A stretch of DNA of 64,000 bases, taken from Phytobacter palmae. Lineage in GTDB: Bacteria; Pseudomonadota; Gammaproteobacteria; Enterobacterales; Enterobacteriaceae. The notes below the pieces were generated by a model that did not search any database, was not told where the DNA came from, and was given only the letters and a program-made list of their open reading frames with translations. The stretch spans positions 62,001 to 126,000 of the forward strand of contig FONB01000008.1 in NCBI GenBank assembly GCA_900112785.1, in the 5' to 3' direction. The translations under genes and the position numbers were made by a program. Shown one piece after another: positions 10,170 to 18,760 of this stretch. How positions within the stretch are numbered: the first letter of the stretch is position 1; each line of letters begins with the position of its first letter.

Positions 10170-10724
10170 ATGAAAAAAATCACCTTCACCGTCTTAAGTA
10201 TTTTGGCTGTCGGGAGCATGAATGTCTTTGCGGGCGAGACGTTTAGCCTCAGCAGCGCGGATATTCAGAACCATCGCTTATCAGAACAACATGTTTTTGC
10301 GGGATTTGGCTGTCATGGCGGCAATAGATCACCGCAACTGAGCTGGCATAATCCACCTGCAGGAACAAAAAGTTTTGCCGTTACCGTTTATGATCCCGCA
10401 GCCCCGACGGGGAGTGGCTGGTGGCACTGGACAGTGGTGAACATACCTGCGCAGATACAGACACTGCCCAGCGGCGCGGGGGATATAAAGAGCCCTGTGC
10501 TGCCAACCGGGGCAGTTCAGGGGCGAAACGATTATGGTTATGCGGGCTTTGGTGGCGCGTGCCCTCCCGTTGGCGATAAACCGCATCCGTATCAATTCAC
10601 CGTATGGGCACTGAGTACTGATAAACTGCCTGTTGATAGCAATGCAAGTGGTGCTCTGGTTGGCTACATGCTCAACAGCAACGTCATTGCGAAAGCAAAC
10701 TTAACCGCCACATACGGAAGATAA
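10170..10724 (+). CDS. ybcL: Periplasmic PEBP-family protein (YbcL-like)
   Basis: A 184-residue phosphatidylethanolamine-binding-protein homologue with a signal peptide cleaved near residue 21 (VFA|GETFSL). The PEBP signatures are GGNRSPQLSW at about 51-60, TVYDPAAPTGSGWWHW at 72-87 and the GYAGFGGACPPVGDKPHPY block. It resembles E. coli YbcL, which is carried by the cryptic prophage DLP12; in uropathogens YbcL is reported to dampen neutrophil migration. A good Shine-Dalgarno (ACGAGGA) precedes the ATG. It is followed after 10 bases by the AraC gene, as ybcL is by ybcM. The pair interrupts rlmI-yccX. Confidence 0.85.
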   Translation: MKKITFTVLSILAVGSMNVFAGETFSLSSADIQNHRLSEQHVFAGFGCHGGNRSPQLSWHNPPAGTKSFAVTVYDPAAPTGSGWWHWTVVNIPAQIQTLPSGAGDIKSPVLPTGAVQGRNDYGYAGFGGACPPVGDKPHPYQFTVWALSTDKLPVDSNASGALVGYMLNSNVIAKANLTATYGR

Positions 10725-10734
10725 AGGTGACACG

Positions 10735-11523
10735 GTGCAGAAAGTCCAGTTTCAGCATAAAACGCTAACGGCGGCAGAAGTCCGTTCAAACCATATGCAT
10801 CGTCTGCATCGCGTAAAGCTTTTTAGTGCTGCCATTTGTCATATTACTCAGGGGAGCAAGGTCATTATCCAGGAAGATAATCGGCTGGTCGCAACACCTG
10901 ACGAGCTTATTATCATTCCGGCAAATACCGCTCTTGAAATCATTAATCAGCCTGTGCAAGGCCAGTTTCGTTCCGATTTATTATTGTTATCGCCAGAGCT
11001 GCTCGCAGAATTTAAAGCGCAATATGTACGTGATTTTCCTGCTGCCAGGCCTGCGTCTGTATGCACACCGCTGAGTAATGGCCTCGCATTTATGTGGAGC
11101 AATTTATTGCATGCGGTTCGCCATGATTTAGCGGAAAAGTTACAAAAACATCAGGCGATGGGGCTTTTGCTGGCACTGCTTGAAGAGGGGATGGCGGGCC
11201 CGCTTCTGATTGAGCGACGCTTTAGTCTGACCGAGCAGGTACGACAAATTGTCATGCTGTCGCCGGCAAAGAACTGGAGCGTGCAGGAGATAGCAGGGCA
11301 ACTCGCTGTTGGCGAATCCACTTTACGCAGACGGCTTAAAGATGAATCTCAAAGCTACCGGCAAATTGTCGAGGAGGTTCGCATGTCGCTTGCATTGTCC
11401 CAGCTACAATCGACCACACTGCCCATTGGTGAAATCGCCTCCCGATGTGGATATCTTTCGGGTTCGCGTTTTACCGCCAGATTCCGGGAGCATTATGGAT
11501 GTTTACCTAAAACTGTACGCTGA
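10735..11523 (+). CDS. ybcM: AraC-family regulator (YbcM-like)
   Basis: A 262-residue transcription factor. The N-terminal part (1-150) is a cupin-like sensing region of the EnvY/AppY/GadX type. The C-terminal AraC DNA-binding domain has two helix-turn-helix units, [20 protein letters not shown] and [20 protein letters not shown]. The start codon is GTG, with a Shine-Dalgarno AAGGTGA overlapping the end of the PEBP gene. Being co-directional 10 bases downstream of the ybcL-like gene makes it a likely local regulator of that gene, but no target is shown by the sequence. Confidence 0.85.
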   Translation: MQKVQFQHKTLTAAEVRSNHMHRLHRVKLFSAAICHITQGSKVIIQEDNRLVATPDELIIIPANTALEIINQPVQGQFRSDLLLLSPELLAEFKAQYVRDFPAARPASVCTPLSNGLAFMWSNLLHAVRHDLAEKLQKHQAMGLLLALLEEGMAGPLLIERRFSLTEQVRQIVMLSPAKNWSVQEIAGQLAVGESTLRRRLKDESQSYRQIVEEVRMSLALSQLQSTTLPIGEIASRCGYLSGSRFTARFREHYGCLPKTVR

Positions 11524-11579
11524 TGATTAACGTTTCTACTATTAAAATAGAGGCTGATCCCGCATTAGAGGAGGTCATT

Positions 11580-11873
11580 ATGGCGAACGAGACAACATCG
11601 AATTGCGTAATATGCTGGGTTCATGGCATGGTCCAGGGCGTCGGGTTTCGTTATAGCACGCAACGTGAGGCGCAGCGCCTGGGGTTAACCGGCTACGCGC
11701 GCAATATGGACGACGGCAGCGTAGAAGTTGTCGCCTGTGGAAATAACGAGAAGGTAGAAGAGCTCATTAGCTGGCTGAAAGCGGGTGGACCGCGTAGCGC
11801 CAGGGTTGAAAAGGTTTTAACAGAGCCTCATCAACCCGGCAGAGAATGGACGAATTTTGGGATTCGCTATTAA
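11580..11873 (+). CDS. yccX: Acylphosphatase
   Basis: A 97-residue acylphosphatase that hydrolyses carboxyl-phosphate bonds. The active-site loop VQGVGFRY holds the catalytic Arg, and the conserved Asn is in [13 protein letters not shown]. The start MANETT at 11580 follows a GAGGAGGTC Shine-Dalgarno; an upstream in-frame ATG at 11523 overlaps the AraC stop and is less likely. It converges on tusE, and the two stop codons overlap within 11870-11873. Confidence 0.95.
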   Translation: MANETTSNCVICWVHGMVQGVGFRYSTQREAQRLGLTGYARNMDDGSVEVVACGNNEKVEELISWLKAGGPRSARVEKVLTEPHQPGREWTNFGIRY

Positions 11874-12196
11874 ATGCACTTTACCGGTTTGGGCAGGCCA
11901 GCAATTTTTGTTGCCTGCTTTGCCGGTCCTTTCGGGAAGAGGCGATACAGATAACGGCTGTTGCCTTTTTCTTCACCGAATTTGTTAGCCATCGCTTTTA
12001 CCAGCATGCGGATGGCGGGCGATGTATTGAACTCCAGATAAAACTCGCGCACAAAGCGCACCACTTCCCAGTGTTCTTCTGCGAGGGCGATACCTTCATT
12101 TTCGGCAATCGCCGATGCCAGTGCTTCGCTCCACAGAGTCGTGTCTTTCAGATAGCCTTCGCTATCGGTTTCAATTTCTTTACCGTCAAAGATCAT
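11870..12196 (-). CDS. tusE: Sulfur relay protein TusE
   Basis: TusE takes persulfide sulfur from TusBCD and passes it with MnmA to the 2-thiouridine of tRNA wobble bases. The 108-residue DsrC-family protein ends in GLPKPVKCI, whose penultimate cysteine is the persulfide carrier. The core [18 protein letters not shown] and [18 protein letters not shown] are virtually identical to E. coli. The start MIFDGKEIE at 12196 is chosen over an ATG four codons upstream. It is convergent with yccX. Confidence 0.96.
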   Translation of the reverse strand: MIFDGKEIETDSEGYLKDTTLWSEALASAIAENEGIALAEEHWEVVRFVREFYLEFNTSPAIRMLVKAMANKFGEEKGNSRYLYRLFPKGPAKQATKIAGLPKPVKCI

Positions 12197-12246
12197 GGTC
12201 GTTCGCAAGGTCAGTCAATAACGCGGGGAGTGTAGCAAAAAACAAA

Positions 12247-12264
12247 GCCCCGCATAAGCGGGGC
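12247..12264. terminator. Terminator downstream of yccA
   Basis: Stem GCCCCGC / GCGGGGC with loop ATAA, followed on the reverse strand by a T-rich tract (rc of AAAAAACAAA). It ends yccA transcription before tusE. Confidence 0.88.
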
Positions 12265-12286
12265 CTGGTCATGCACGATGACGCGA

Positions 12287-12946
12287 TTAGTCGCGGCTGG
12301 CGAAGCCCAGAATACTCAGCAGGCTTACAAAGATATTGTAGAGCGATACATACAGGCTCACGGTTGCACGAATATAGTTTGTCTCGCCACCGTGAATGAT
12401 GTTGCTGGTTTCGAACAGGATTGCGCCTGAGGAAATCAGGATGAACACTGCGCTAATAGCCAGATGCAGCGCCGGCAGTTGCAGGAAGATGTTAGCTACC
12501 ATTCCGATCAGCACAACCACGATACCTGCCATCAGCATACCGCCGAGGAAGGACATGTCTTTGCGTGTTGTCAGAACATATGCCGAGCAGCAGAAGAACA
12601 CCAGTGCGGTTCCCCCCAGCGCCAGGCCGATGATATCGCCCATACCCGCAGAGAGATACGCATTCAGAATTGGGCCCAGGATATAACCCAGGAAGCCGGT
12701 AAAGGCGAAGGCAGAGAAAATACCCGCCGGTGAGTTCGCCGTTTTATAGGTCAGGAACATCAGGCCGTACATTCCCACCAGTGTCAGAATCAGACCCGGA
12801 GAGGGCAGCATCAGCACAGTGCTTGCGGTTGCCGTGATGGCGGAAAAGGCCAGCGTCAGGCTCAGTAAGAAATAGGTATTGCGCAGCACCTTATGGGTGC
12901 TAAGCAACGATGAACGGTCGCGCGAGGAGGTAATAATACGATCCAT
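12287..12946 (-). CDS. yccA: FtsH-modulating inner membrane protein YccA
   Basis: A 219-residue polytopic membrane protein of the Bax inhibitor-1/YccA family with about seven hydrophobic helices. In E. coli it is a substrate and inhibitor of the FtsH protease and protects SecY under stress. The N-terminal [20 protein letters not shown] is the cytosolic tail needed for FtsH attack. The family C-terminal core [18 protein letters not shown] is present. A region of 276 bases without a gene separates it from the divergent substrate-binding protein gene. Confidence 0.95.
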   Translation of the reverse strand: MDRIITSSRDRSSLLSTHKVLRNTYFLLSLTLAFSAITATASTVLMLPSPGLILTLVGMYGLMFLTYKTANSPAGIFSAFAFTGFLGYILGPILNAYLSAGMGDIIGLALGGTALVFFCCSAYVLTTRKDMSFLGGMLMAGIVVVLIGMVANIFLQLPALHLAISAVFILISSGAILFETSNIIHGGETNYIRATVSLYVSLYNIFVSLLSILGFASRD

Positions 12947-13222
12947 GAGGCACTCTCTTTTAACATAACAGATGTCATTAATTGTCGAGGATAGGAAATC
13001 CCCGTTTCCTTACAAAGTTGTTTTACCCATCTTTACTCAAAAAGCAAGCAAATCCATTCGGTTAAATATACTGCAAATGCTCAAAAATTAAGCATAAGTG
13101 CGCATTTGAAGAAAATAACCATACCAGTGTCTTATATGTCACTGAAAAATATTGCTCCGATGACTTTAGCGCGCTAAGAAAGAAGTCGCGTCGTCATCAG
13201 GAATATAATCAGGGCGAAAAAG

Positions 13223-14851
13223 ATGAAATCACGACATTTTACCCGTTTTACCCTTAGCGCTTTAACGCTAGGCATTATGAGCGTCGCCGCGTCATTAAAC
13301 GCAGCGACTGTTCCGGCAGGAACTGAGCTGGCGGCCCAGCAGGAACTGGTGCGTAACAATGGCAGTGAACCTGCATCCCTCGATCCTCATAAAGTAGAAA
13401 GCGATGTCGAATTCGGCATTATCAGAGATTTATTCGACGGGCTTGTTGCGATAAAAAAAGATGGCTCTGTTGAGCCACGTCTCGCGCAATCATGGGAAAA
13501 CAAAGACAATACGGTGTGGGTGTTTCATCTGCGCCCCAACGTGACATGGTCTGATGGAACGGCCATTACAGCGAAAGATTTCGTCTGGAGCTGGCAGCGA
13601 CTTGTCGATCCGAAAACCGCGTCACCTTATGCCAGCTACCCCGGCAATATGCACATCGAAAATGCCGCTGACATTGCTTTGGGTAAGAAAACGCCGGATA
13701 CGCTCGGTGTTAAGGCACTGGATGATAATACGCTGGAGATTCGCCTGACTCAGCCGACATCGGCATTCCTTGCCATGTTGGGCCATCCGTCACTGGTGCC
13801 GCTGGATAAAATACTTATCAGCCGCTTTGGCGATAAATGGACCAAACCGGAACATATTGTGACCAGCGGTGCCTACAAACTTAGTGACTGGGTGGTAAAT
13901 GAGCGCATTGTCGCGGTACGCAATCCGCGCTACTGGGACAATGGCGCCACGGTGATAAATAAAGTCACCTATCTGCCTGTCTCCTCTGAAACCGCCGATG
14001 TAAACCGCTATAAAGCCGGTGAGATAGACATCACCTATACCTTGCCGGTAAACCAGTTTGCCCAGTTAAAAAAGACGCTTGGCGATCAGGTCAAGGTCTC
14101 GCCGCTGCTGGCGACTTATTACTACGAATTTAATACCACTAAAGCACCGTTCAACGATCCTCGGGTGCGCCGGGCGCTCAATATGGCGCTGGATAAAGAT
14201 ATCATTGCCGATAAGGTGATGGGGCAGGGGCAGCGACCGGCCTGGTTAATCAGCCAGCCAGAAATCGGTGGCGTAACATTGTCCGCAACGGATTATGCCA
14301 CCTGGCCACAGGAAAAACGGATTGCAGAAGCGAAGCGATTGCTCAAGGAAGCCGGGTTTAATGAAGCGCATCCACTGTCGTTTAATCTGCTTTATAACAC
14401 CATGGAAACCCATCAGCGCATCGCCATTGCTGTCAGTTCGATGTGGAAGAAAAATCTGGGGGTAGAGGCAAAGCTGCAAAATCAGGAATGGAAAACGATG
14501 CTCGATGCCATGCACACAGGTCATTTCGATCTGGTGCGCTACGCCTGGAATGCTGACTATGATGATGCGGCAACCTTTTTAAATACTTTCCGCACGGGCG
14601 ATAGCGAGAATACCTCGCAATACAGTAATCCGGCTTACGATGACGCACTGCGCAATGCCGCCAGGGCGAGCGATCTCGCCCAGCGAAGTAAGTATTATCA
14701 GCAGGCGGAAGATATCCTGGGGCAAGATGTCCCGGCGATTCCTGTCTATCACTATGTGAGAACGCACCTTGTGAAGCCGTGGGTCGGTGGGTTTGACCCG
14801 GACAAGCTTGGATATTATTTAACGAAGGATATGTATATCAAAAAACATTGA
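13223..14851 (+). CDS. Orphan oligopeptide-binding protein (OppA/MppA family)
   Basis: A 542-residue periplasmic solute-binding protein (SBP_bac_5 family) with a signal peptide ending at about SLNA|ATVP. Typical OppA/MppA features are NNGSEPASLDPHKVESDVE, VTWSDGTAITAKDFVWSWQR, and FNTTKAPFNDPRVRRALNMALDKD. It probably binds peptides and may use the housekeeping OppBCDF membrane complex, since no permease or ATPase gene is adjacent. It lies between yccA and serT, where E. coli K-12 has no such gene. It could be a recent paralogue of oppA or mppA; the exact ligand cannot be told. Confidence 0.88.
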   Translation: MKSRHFTRFTLSALTLGIMSVAASLNAATVPAGTELAAQQELVRNNGSEPASLDPHKVESDVEFGIIRDLFDGLVAIKKDGSVEPRLAQSWENKDNTVWVFHLRPNVTWSDGTAITAKDFVWSWQRLVDPKTASPYASYPGNMHIENAADIALGKKTPDTLGVKALDDNTLEIRLTQPTSAFLAMLGHPSLVPLDKILISRFGDKWTKPEHIVTSGAYKLSDWVVNERIVAVRNPRYWDNGATVINKVTYLPVSSETADVNRYKAGEIDITYTLPVNQFAQLKKTLGDQVKVSPLLATYYYEFNTTKAPFNDPRVRRALNMALDKDIIADKVMGQGQRPAWLISQPEIGGVTLSATDYATWPQEKRIAEAKRLLKEAGFNEAHPLSFNLLYNTMETHQRIAIAVSSMWKKNLGVEAKLQNQEWKTMLDAMHTGHFDLVRYAWNADYDDAATFLNTFRTGDSENTSQYSNPAYDDALRNAARASDLAQRSKYYQQAEDILGQDVPAIPVYHYVRTHLVKPWVGGFDPDKLGYYLTKDMYIKKH

Positions 14852-14994
14852 GGCGCCTGTCGCAAAAAGCGGTTGTAAAATGGTCAGTGTGTTGTTATTT
14901 CAGGCGATTAACGCACTTTTGGCTGTTTTTCAGGCATATGAACATTTCAGGGCTTTACAGATGCATCGGGGATGTTTATAGTGCGCCTCATTCC

Positions 14995-15082
14995 GGAAGT
15001 GTGGCCGAGCGGTTGAAGGCACCGGTCTTGAAAACCGGCGACCCGAAAGGGTTCCAGAGTTCGAATCTCTGCGCTTCCGCCA
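14995..15082 (+). tRNA. serT: tRNA-Ser (anticodon UGA)
   Basis: An 88-base class II tRNA. The acceptor stem GGAAGTG pairs with CGCTTCC, followed by discriminator G and encoded CCA. The anticodon loop CTTGAAA within CCGGT...ACCGG gives UGA, reading UCA-family serine codons. The variable arm GCGACCCGAAAGGGTTCC and the T-arm CAGAGTTCGAATCTCTG are present. In E. coli serT also follows yccA. Confidence 0.97.
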
Positions 15083-15092
15083 GATTAAGCAA

Positions 15093-15114
15093 GGGCCTAC
15101 CATTTGGTAGGCCC
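15093..15114 (+). terminator. Terminator of serT
   Basis: Perfect 9-base stem GGGCCTACC / GGTAGGCCC with loop ATTT, followed by TTTGTTTTT. It lies 11 bases after the tRNA. Confidence 0.92.
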
Positions 15115-15449
15115 TTTGTTTTTCTGGTTCCCGGGATAATGTTTGTCTATTTTTCCGCATAGCCCGCCTCACTCTTCTTCTGCATTGCTCAATAACGGCA
15201 CGTCCTGAGACCGGGTGAAGTTTAATTTTCCTGTCGTAAACCAGAAACTGACCTTCTGTCTTGTTAGCGCTGAAAGATGCGTATCGCTGCTGTTTGCCGC
15301 AAAGCCTGGAACGGCTCACGCCCGTCTGGACGTGACCACTATGCCTGGTATTGCATGGCCCGAATAACTGGCGAAAAAAGAGTCAGGTAAGTTAATTTAA
15401 ATAGCTCTTTTATTAACCCCCAACCTGTTGGCTCGTTGGGGGAGGATAA
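15115..15449. other. Gene-poor stretch between serT and the acyltransferase
   Basis: I see no convincing gene here. A short open frame at 15280-15390 on the forward strand lacks a clear Shine-Dalgarno and is unlike any family I know. At 15417-15442 the inverted repeat CCCCCAAC / GTTGGGGG lies just past the acyltransferase stop and probably terminates that gene. The stretch may hold the remains of whatever carried the acyltransferase to the tRNA. Confidence 0.5.
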
Positions 15450-16523
15450 TTATTTTGCCGCTTCCTTACTTCTGTAAAATTTGATGAAAGGTTGCTCTAT
15501 ATACTTATAACTGGCATTTGAAAAGATCGCAGTGATTAAACAAAAAACAGCGATGTATAAAATCGATGAACCGGCAAAAATAGTGCCAGAAAGAAAATGG
15601 TCAAGGGATAATCTTGTTATAATCATCACAGGAATATGGCAGAGGTATATGCTATATGACCTGTCGCCAATCCAGTCGAGATATTTTGATTTAAATGGGG
15701 GCATGTTTATCGCTACGAGCATGAATATAACCGCACCGAGGATGCCAATGTAAGCGAGTTTAAATGCGGGGCTGACCAGAGATGTATAAAACACCAGTGA
15801 GTAAACAGCGATGCAAACCAGCAGTAGGTTAAAGAATTTGTTTACCTTTATCTTCTTAATTAAATGGTTGAACAGATATAACAGTGATCCCATAAAGAAT
15901 GCCTGTGGGCGTATCCACCACCCAATAGTTTCTTGATGATTTGCTCCATTGGGTAAGAATATTGATGAAAAAATTATAACCATAACTAAAGATAAGCAGA
16001 AAAATGATTTCCTGAGAGAAATTGCAAGCAATGACAGTACCAGATATAACTGCCATTCGAGACTTAATGACCATGTTACAGAAAGCAATGGGTCATAGGA
16101 GTGTCCAAGCACTGTCTCATTAAAGTAATATATGTTCGATACGCCGAATAATGAATATATCAATGTGTTTATTGACTTATTAACGCTGGCGTTGCCATAT
16201 GGGGATATTAGATATGCTATGAGTATGCATATTATCGCCCACGCTAATAATGCAGGAATTAATCGAAAAACTCTTTTCATGAAGAAATAATAAAAGGCTT
16301 TATTTGTTCTTCCATACTGTCTTATTTCATTCTCCAGACTTTTACACATTAAAAAACCAGAGATCGCCAGAAAAATATCAACGCCCCCCCAGTACGAAGC
16401 AGAGCTATAAGTTGACATCAACCACTCAGGTACCGGGAGTCTATGCAGATGTTGTATGATTACCAGTAGTATTGCCAGAGCGCGTAAAGCCTGGATATTG
16501 TGATTTGTTATTTTATTTTCCAT
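15450..16523 (-). CDS. AT-rich membrane acyltransferase (acyltransferase-3 / OafA type)
   Basis: A 357-residue integral membrane protein with about ten helices. N-terminal family signatures are IQALRALAILLVIIQHLHRL with the essential His and WGGVDIFLAISGFLM. Members transfer acyl groups, often acetyl, to O-antigen, peptidoglycan or other glycans at the inner membrane. Codon use is distinctly A/T-rich (ATA, AAA, TTT and TTA are frequent), unlike all neighbours, which points to transfer. It stands alone next to serT, with a decayed tRNA-like repeat beyond its 5' end. O-antigen modification is a reasonable guess, but the acceptor is not shown. Confidence 0.88.
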   Translation of the reverse strand: MENKITNHNIQALRALAILLVIIQHLHRLPVPEWLMSTYSSASYWGGVDIFLAISGFLMCKSLENEIRQYGRTNKAFYYFFMKRVFRLIPALLAWAIICILIAYLISPYGNASVNKSINTLIYSLFGVSNIYYFNETVLGHSYDPLLSVTWSLSLEWQLYLVLSLLAISLRKSFFCLSLVMVIIFSSIFLPNGANHQETIGWWIRPQAFFMGSLLYLFNHLIKKIKVNKFFNLLLVCIAVYSLVFYTSLVSPAFKLAYIGILGAVIFMLVAINMPPFKSKYLDWIGDRSYSIYLCHIPVMIITRLSLDHFLSGTIFAGSSILYIAVFCLITAIFSNASYKYIEQPFIKFYRSKEAAK

Positions 16524-16963
16524 TAGAACCCAGAACTATTCTGAACCAAAATAATAAGAATGTTTTGATTGTATACAGTAACATAAACGAACGTGTCAGA
16601 AAATGTATATTCATCTCCAGGACAGGTTGCAATAGAGAGGAGAGAACCTCTGACAGCCGATCAAAACCGTCGACCCAAAAGATTTCCAGAGTCCCCATCT
16701 CCGGGCTTCTGCTCAAAACGCGTAACCCTCTGCCCGCATCTCCTTGTGTTTTCTTTCCGCTGAATAACCTTTCGTTTACCGCCTTCCGCATACTCTCAAA
16801 TCAACTGCCTCACGAGCACTCGCCGCTTCCAGACAAATCCATTCCCGCTCTTCTATAGAAAAAGTCCGCATTAGGCTAGCAATATTAAATCGTAGTTCCC
16901 CTGATATCGAAGTGCTATCACTCAGCAAATGACTGAATGCATTGACGCAAAAGGATAACGACG
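16524..16963. other. Intergenic region upstream of the acyltransferase and the flavin monooxygenase
   Basis: This 440-base gap holds the AT-rich promoter area of the reverse-strand acyltransferase (16524-16620), the tRNA-like remnant (16657-16715), and the promoter area of the forward-strand monooxygenase. I see no further gene. No integrase is visible. Confidence 0.55.
16657..16715 (+). repeat. Degenerate copy of the serT 3' part (candidate att site)
   Basis: This stretch aligns with the anticodon-arm to CCA part of serT (from about 15022 to 15082). Shared blocks include AAAACCG, CGACCC, TTCCAGAGT, ATCTC and GCTTC; from AAAACCG onward I count about 40 identical bases in 50. It runs in the same orientation as the tRNA. 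Together with serT it brackets the AT-rich acyltransferase gene, as expected for the attR-like remnant of an element that integrated into the tRNA. An old tRNA duplication is the alternative. Confidence 0.72.
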
Positions 16964-18439
16964 ATGTCACTTTCTTCGATTTCTGCCATTACATCATCTT
17001 TAGCCGCAGAACAAGGGCTCGCCGCGCTGGAAGCCCGGGTAAAACAAGATCTGGAATGGCTGGCGCTGCCGGCTAAACACTGGTTGCCGCAACAATCTGA
17101 CGCACAGGCGCAGGACGTAGCGATCATAGGCGCAGGCATGGCAGGACTGGCGGCGGCATTCGCACTGCGTCTGCAGGGTATTGACGCCGTGCTGTATGAC
17201 AAAGCGCCAAAAGATTATGAAGGTCCCTGGGCAACAACCGCACGCATGGAAACGCTCCGCTCGCCTAAACATCTGACCGGGCCAGCGCTCGATATTCCCT
17301 CGCTGACCTTTCGCGCCTGGTATGAAGCGCAATTTGGCCTGGAGGCCTGGGATGCGCTGGATAAGATCCCTCGTTTGCAATGGGCTGCGTATTTGCGCTG
17401 GTACCGCGAGGTGCTGGCGCTGGATGTCCGTAACGACCACGCGCTGACCGGTTTGAATCTGCAGGACCCGCAGCGTGTCGGGCTGACCTTTTCGCACCAT
17501 AACGAGACCCGGCGAGTGAGTGCGCGCAAAGTGATCCTGGCTATCGGTATGGATGCGTTTGGCGGGCCTGCTATTCCTGATTTTGTCGCCGATGTGCCAA
17601 AGCAGTTTTGGGCACACTCAGAAGAGGCGATTGATTTTGCCGCTCTGGCCGGACGCCGGATTGCGGTTGTTGGCGGGAGCGCCACCGCGATGGATGTTTC
17701 AGCCACGGCGCTGGAAGCGGGGGCTGCGGGGGTTGAATTGCTGATTCGGCGCCCTGATTTTCCCCGCGTCAACCTGTCGAAAGGGGCTGGTAACCCGGGT
17801 TTTGAAGCGGGTTATTTTAACCTGCCGGATGAGTGGAAATGGCGACTGGCTCAGCATATCGCGACCGTTCAGATACCACCACCACACGGCAGCACGCTGC
17901 GCGTGTCGCGTCATCCCAACGCCTGGTTCAATTTTAACGCTCCGGTTGAGCGGGTGGAAACCCGGCAAGAGGGCATAGTTGTTCATACCCCTCAGGGCGA
18001 AGTGCCGGTAGATTTCCTCATCCTCGCCACGGGGTATGCCCTTAACTGGCATGCGCGTCCGGAATTTAATGCGTTGGTGGATCAGGTCAAAACCTGGGGC
18101 GATGCCTGGCAGCCACCCGCCGATAAGCAGAATGCTCAGCTGGCGAGTTATCCCTATCTGGGAGCCGATTTCGCTTTTCAGGCAAAACATGATGACAGCC
18201 CCTCTTCGCTGGCTCGCTTGCACTGTTTTAGCTATCCGGCGCTGTTAAGCAATGGTCATGTCGTCGGTCTTATTCCGGGCATCAGCCAGGGCGCACGCAC
18301 TCTGGCTCAGCATATTGCCGGGCAGCTTTATTTTGAGGATCGTGAACACCATTATCAGGCCATTATCCATTACGACGATCCCGAACTGTTGGGCGATGAG
18401 TGGCAGCCTGCCGTGCCGTATGCCTGGCGCGAACGCTAA
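16964..18439 (+). CDS. FAD/NAD(P)-binding monooxygenase-like protein
   Basis: A 491-residue flavoprotein of the FMO/Baeyer-Villiger-like group. The FAD Rossmann motif GAGMAG is at 56-61, a second dinucleotide-binding motif GGSATA at 237-242, and ATGY at 355-358 corresponds to the conserved motif that closes the second nucleotide domain. The expected reaction is NADPH-dependent oxygenation of a heteroatom or ketone; the substrate is unknown. Start 16964 follows AAGGATAACG. It is the first gene of a run that continues with a peptide/opine-type ABC importer and a CMD/AhpD-like protein, so it likely acts on the imported compound. Confidence 0.85.
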   Translation: MSLSSISAITSSLAAEQGLAALEARVKQDLEWLALPAKHWLPQQSDAQAQDVAIIGAGMAGLAAAFALRLQGIDAVLYDKAPKDYEGPWATTARMETLRSPKHLTGPALDIPSLTFRAWYEAQFGLEAWDALDKIPRLQWAAYLRWYREVLALDVRNDHALTGLNLQDPQRVGLTFSHHNETRRVSARKVILAIGMDAFGGPAIPDFVADVPKQFWAHSEEAIDFAALAGRRIAVVGGSATAMDVSATALEAGAAGVELLIRRPDFPRVNLSKGAGNPGFEAGYFNLPDEWKWRLAQHIATVQIPPPHGSTLRVSRHPNAWFNFNAPVERVETRQEGIVVHTPQGEVPVDFLILATGYALNWHARPEFNALVDQVKTWGDAWQPPADKQNAQLASYPYLGADFAFQAKHDDSPSSLARLHCFSYPALLSNGHVVGLIPGISQGARTLAQHIAGQLYFEDREHHYQAIIHYDDPELLGDEWQPAVPYAWRER

Positions 18440-18760
18440 TGTCCTTGAGATGCTGCATGGGGGCCCTGGCGGCATTTTCTTGCCTCCAGTTTGCCCCATG
18501 CTGCGCCTTACCGTCTGATTACGAGTGCCGTCTGTTTGCTTTGCTCGCAGCATGGAGTCAGCTACGGACCCCGTACTAACGCCGCCCTGGCATTACATCT
18601 CGCTAACAAATTTACGCATATTCATTATCAGTATTGTTCTTTGCGGTTTACGAATCGCTGTGAAAATATCGACTCAGGTTTTGGACGGCTAGCCGCCTGT
18701 ATGGCGAAGGCTGGCCGCGCTCAGCACGACGCTTAAACGGTAACTACAGGAAAAATAACA
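18440..18760. other. Gap between monooxygenase gene and ABC importer
   Basis: Beyond the hairpin I see no gene in these 320 bases. The AT-rich part near 18600-18660 may hold a promoter for the importer operon. Confidence 0.4.
18452..18504 (+). terminator. Long imperfect hairpin after the monooxygenase gene
   Basis: Outer arms GCATGGGG (18455-18462) and CCCCATGC (18494-18501) enclose inner arms TGGCGGC and GCCTCCA. It starts 13 bases past the stop codon. There is no T-tract, so it could attenuate or process the transcript rather than end it. Confidence 0.45.

Noticed and set aside
15280-15390. Short open frame next to serT
   Set aside because: No Shine-Dalgarno, no known family, and only about 37 codons; kept only as part of the gap description.
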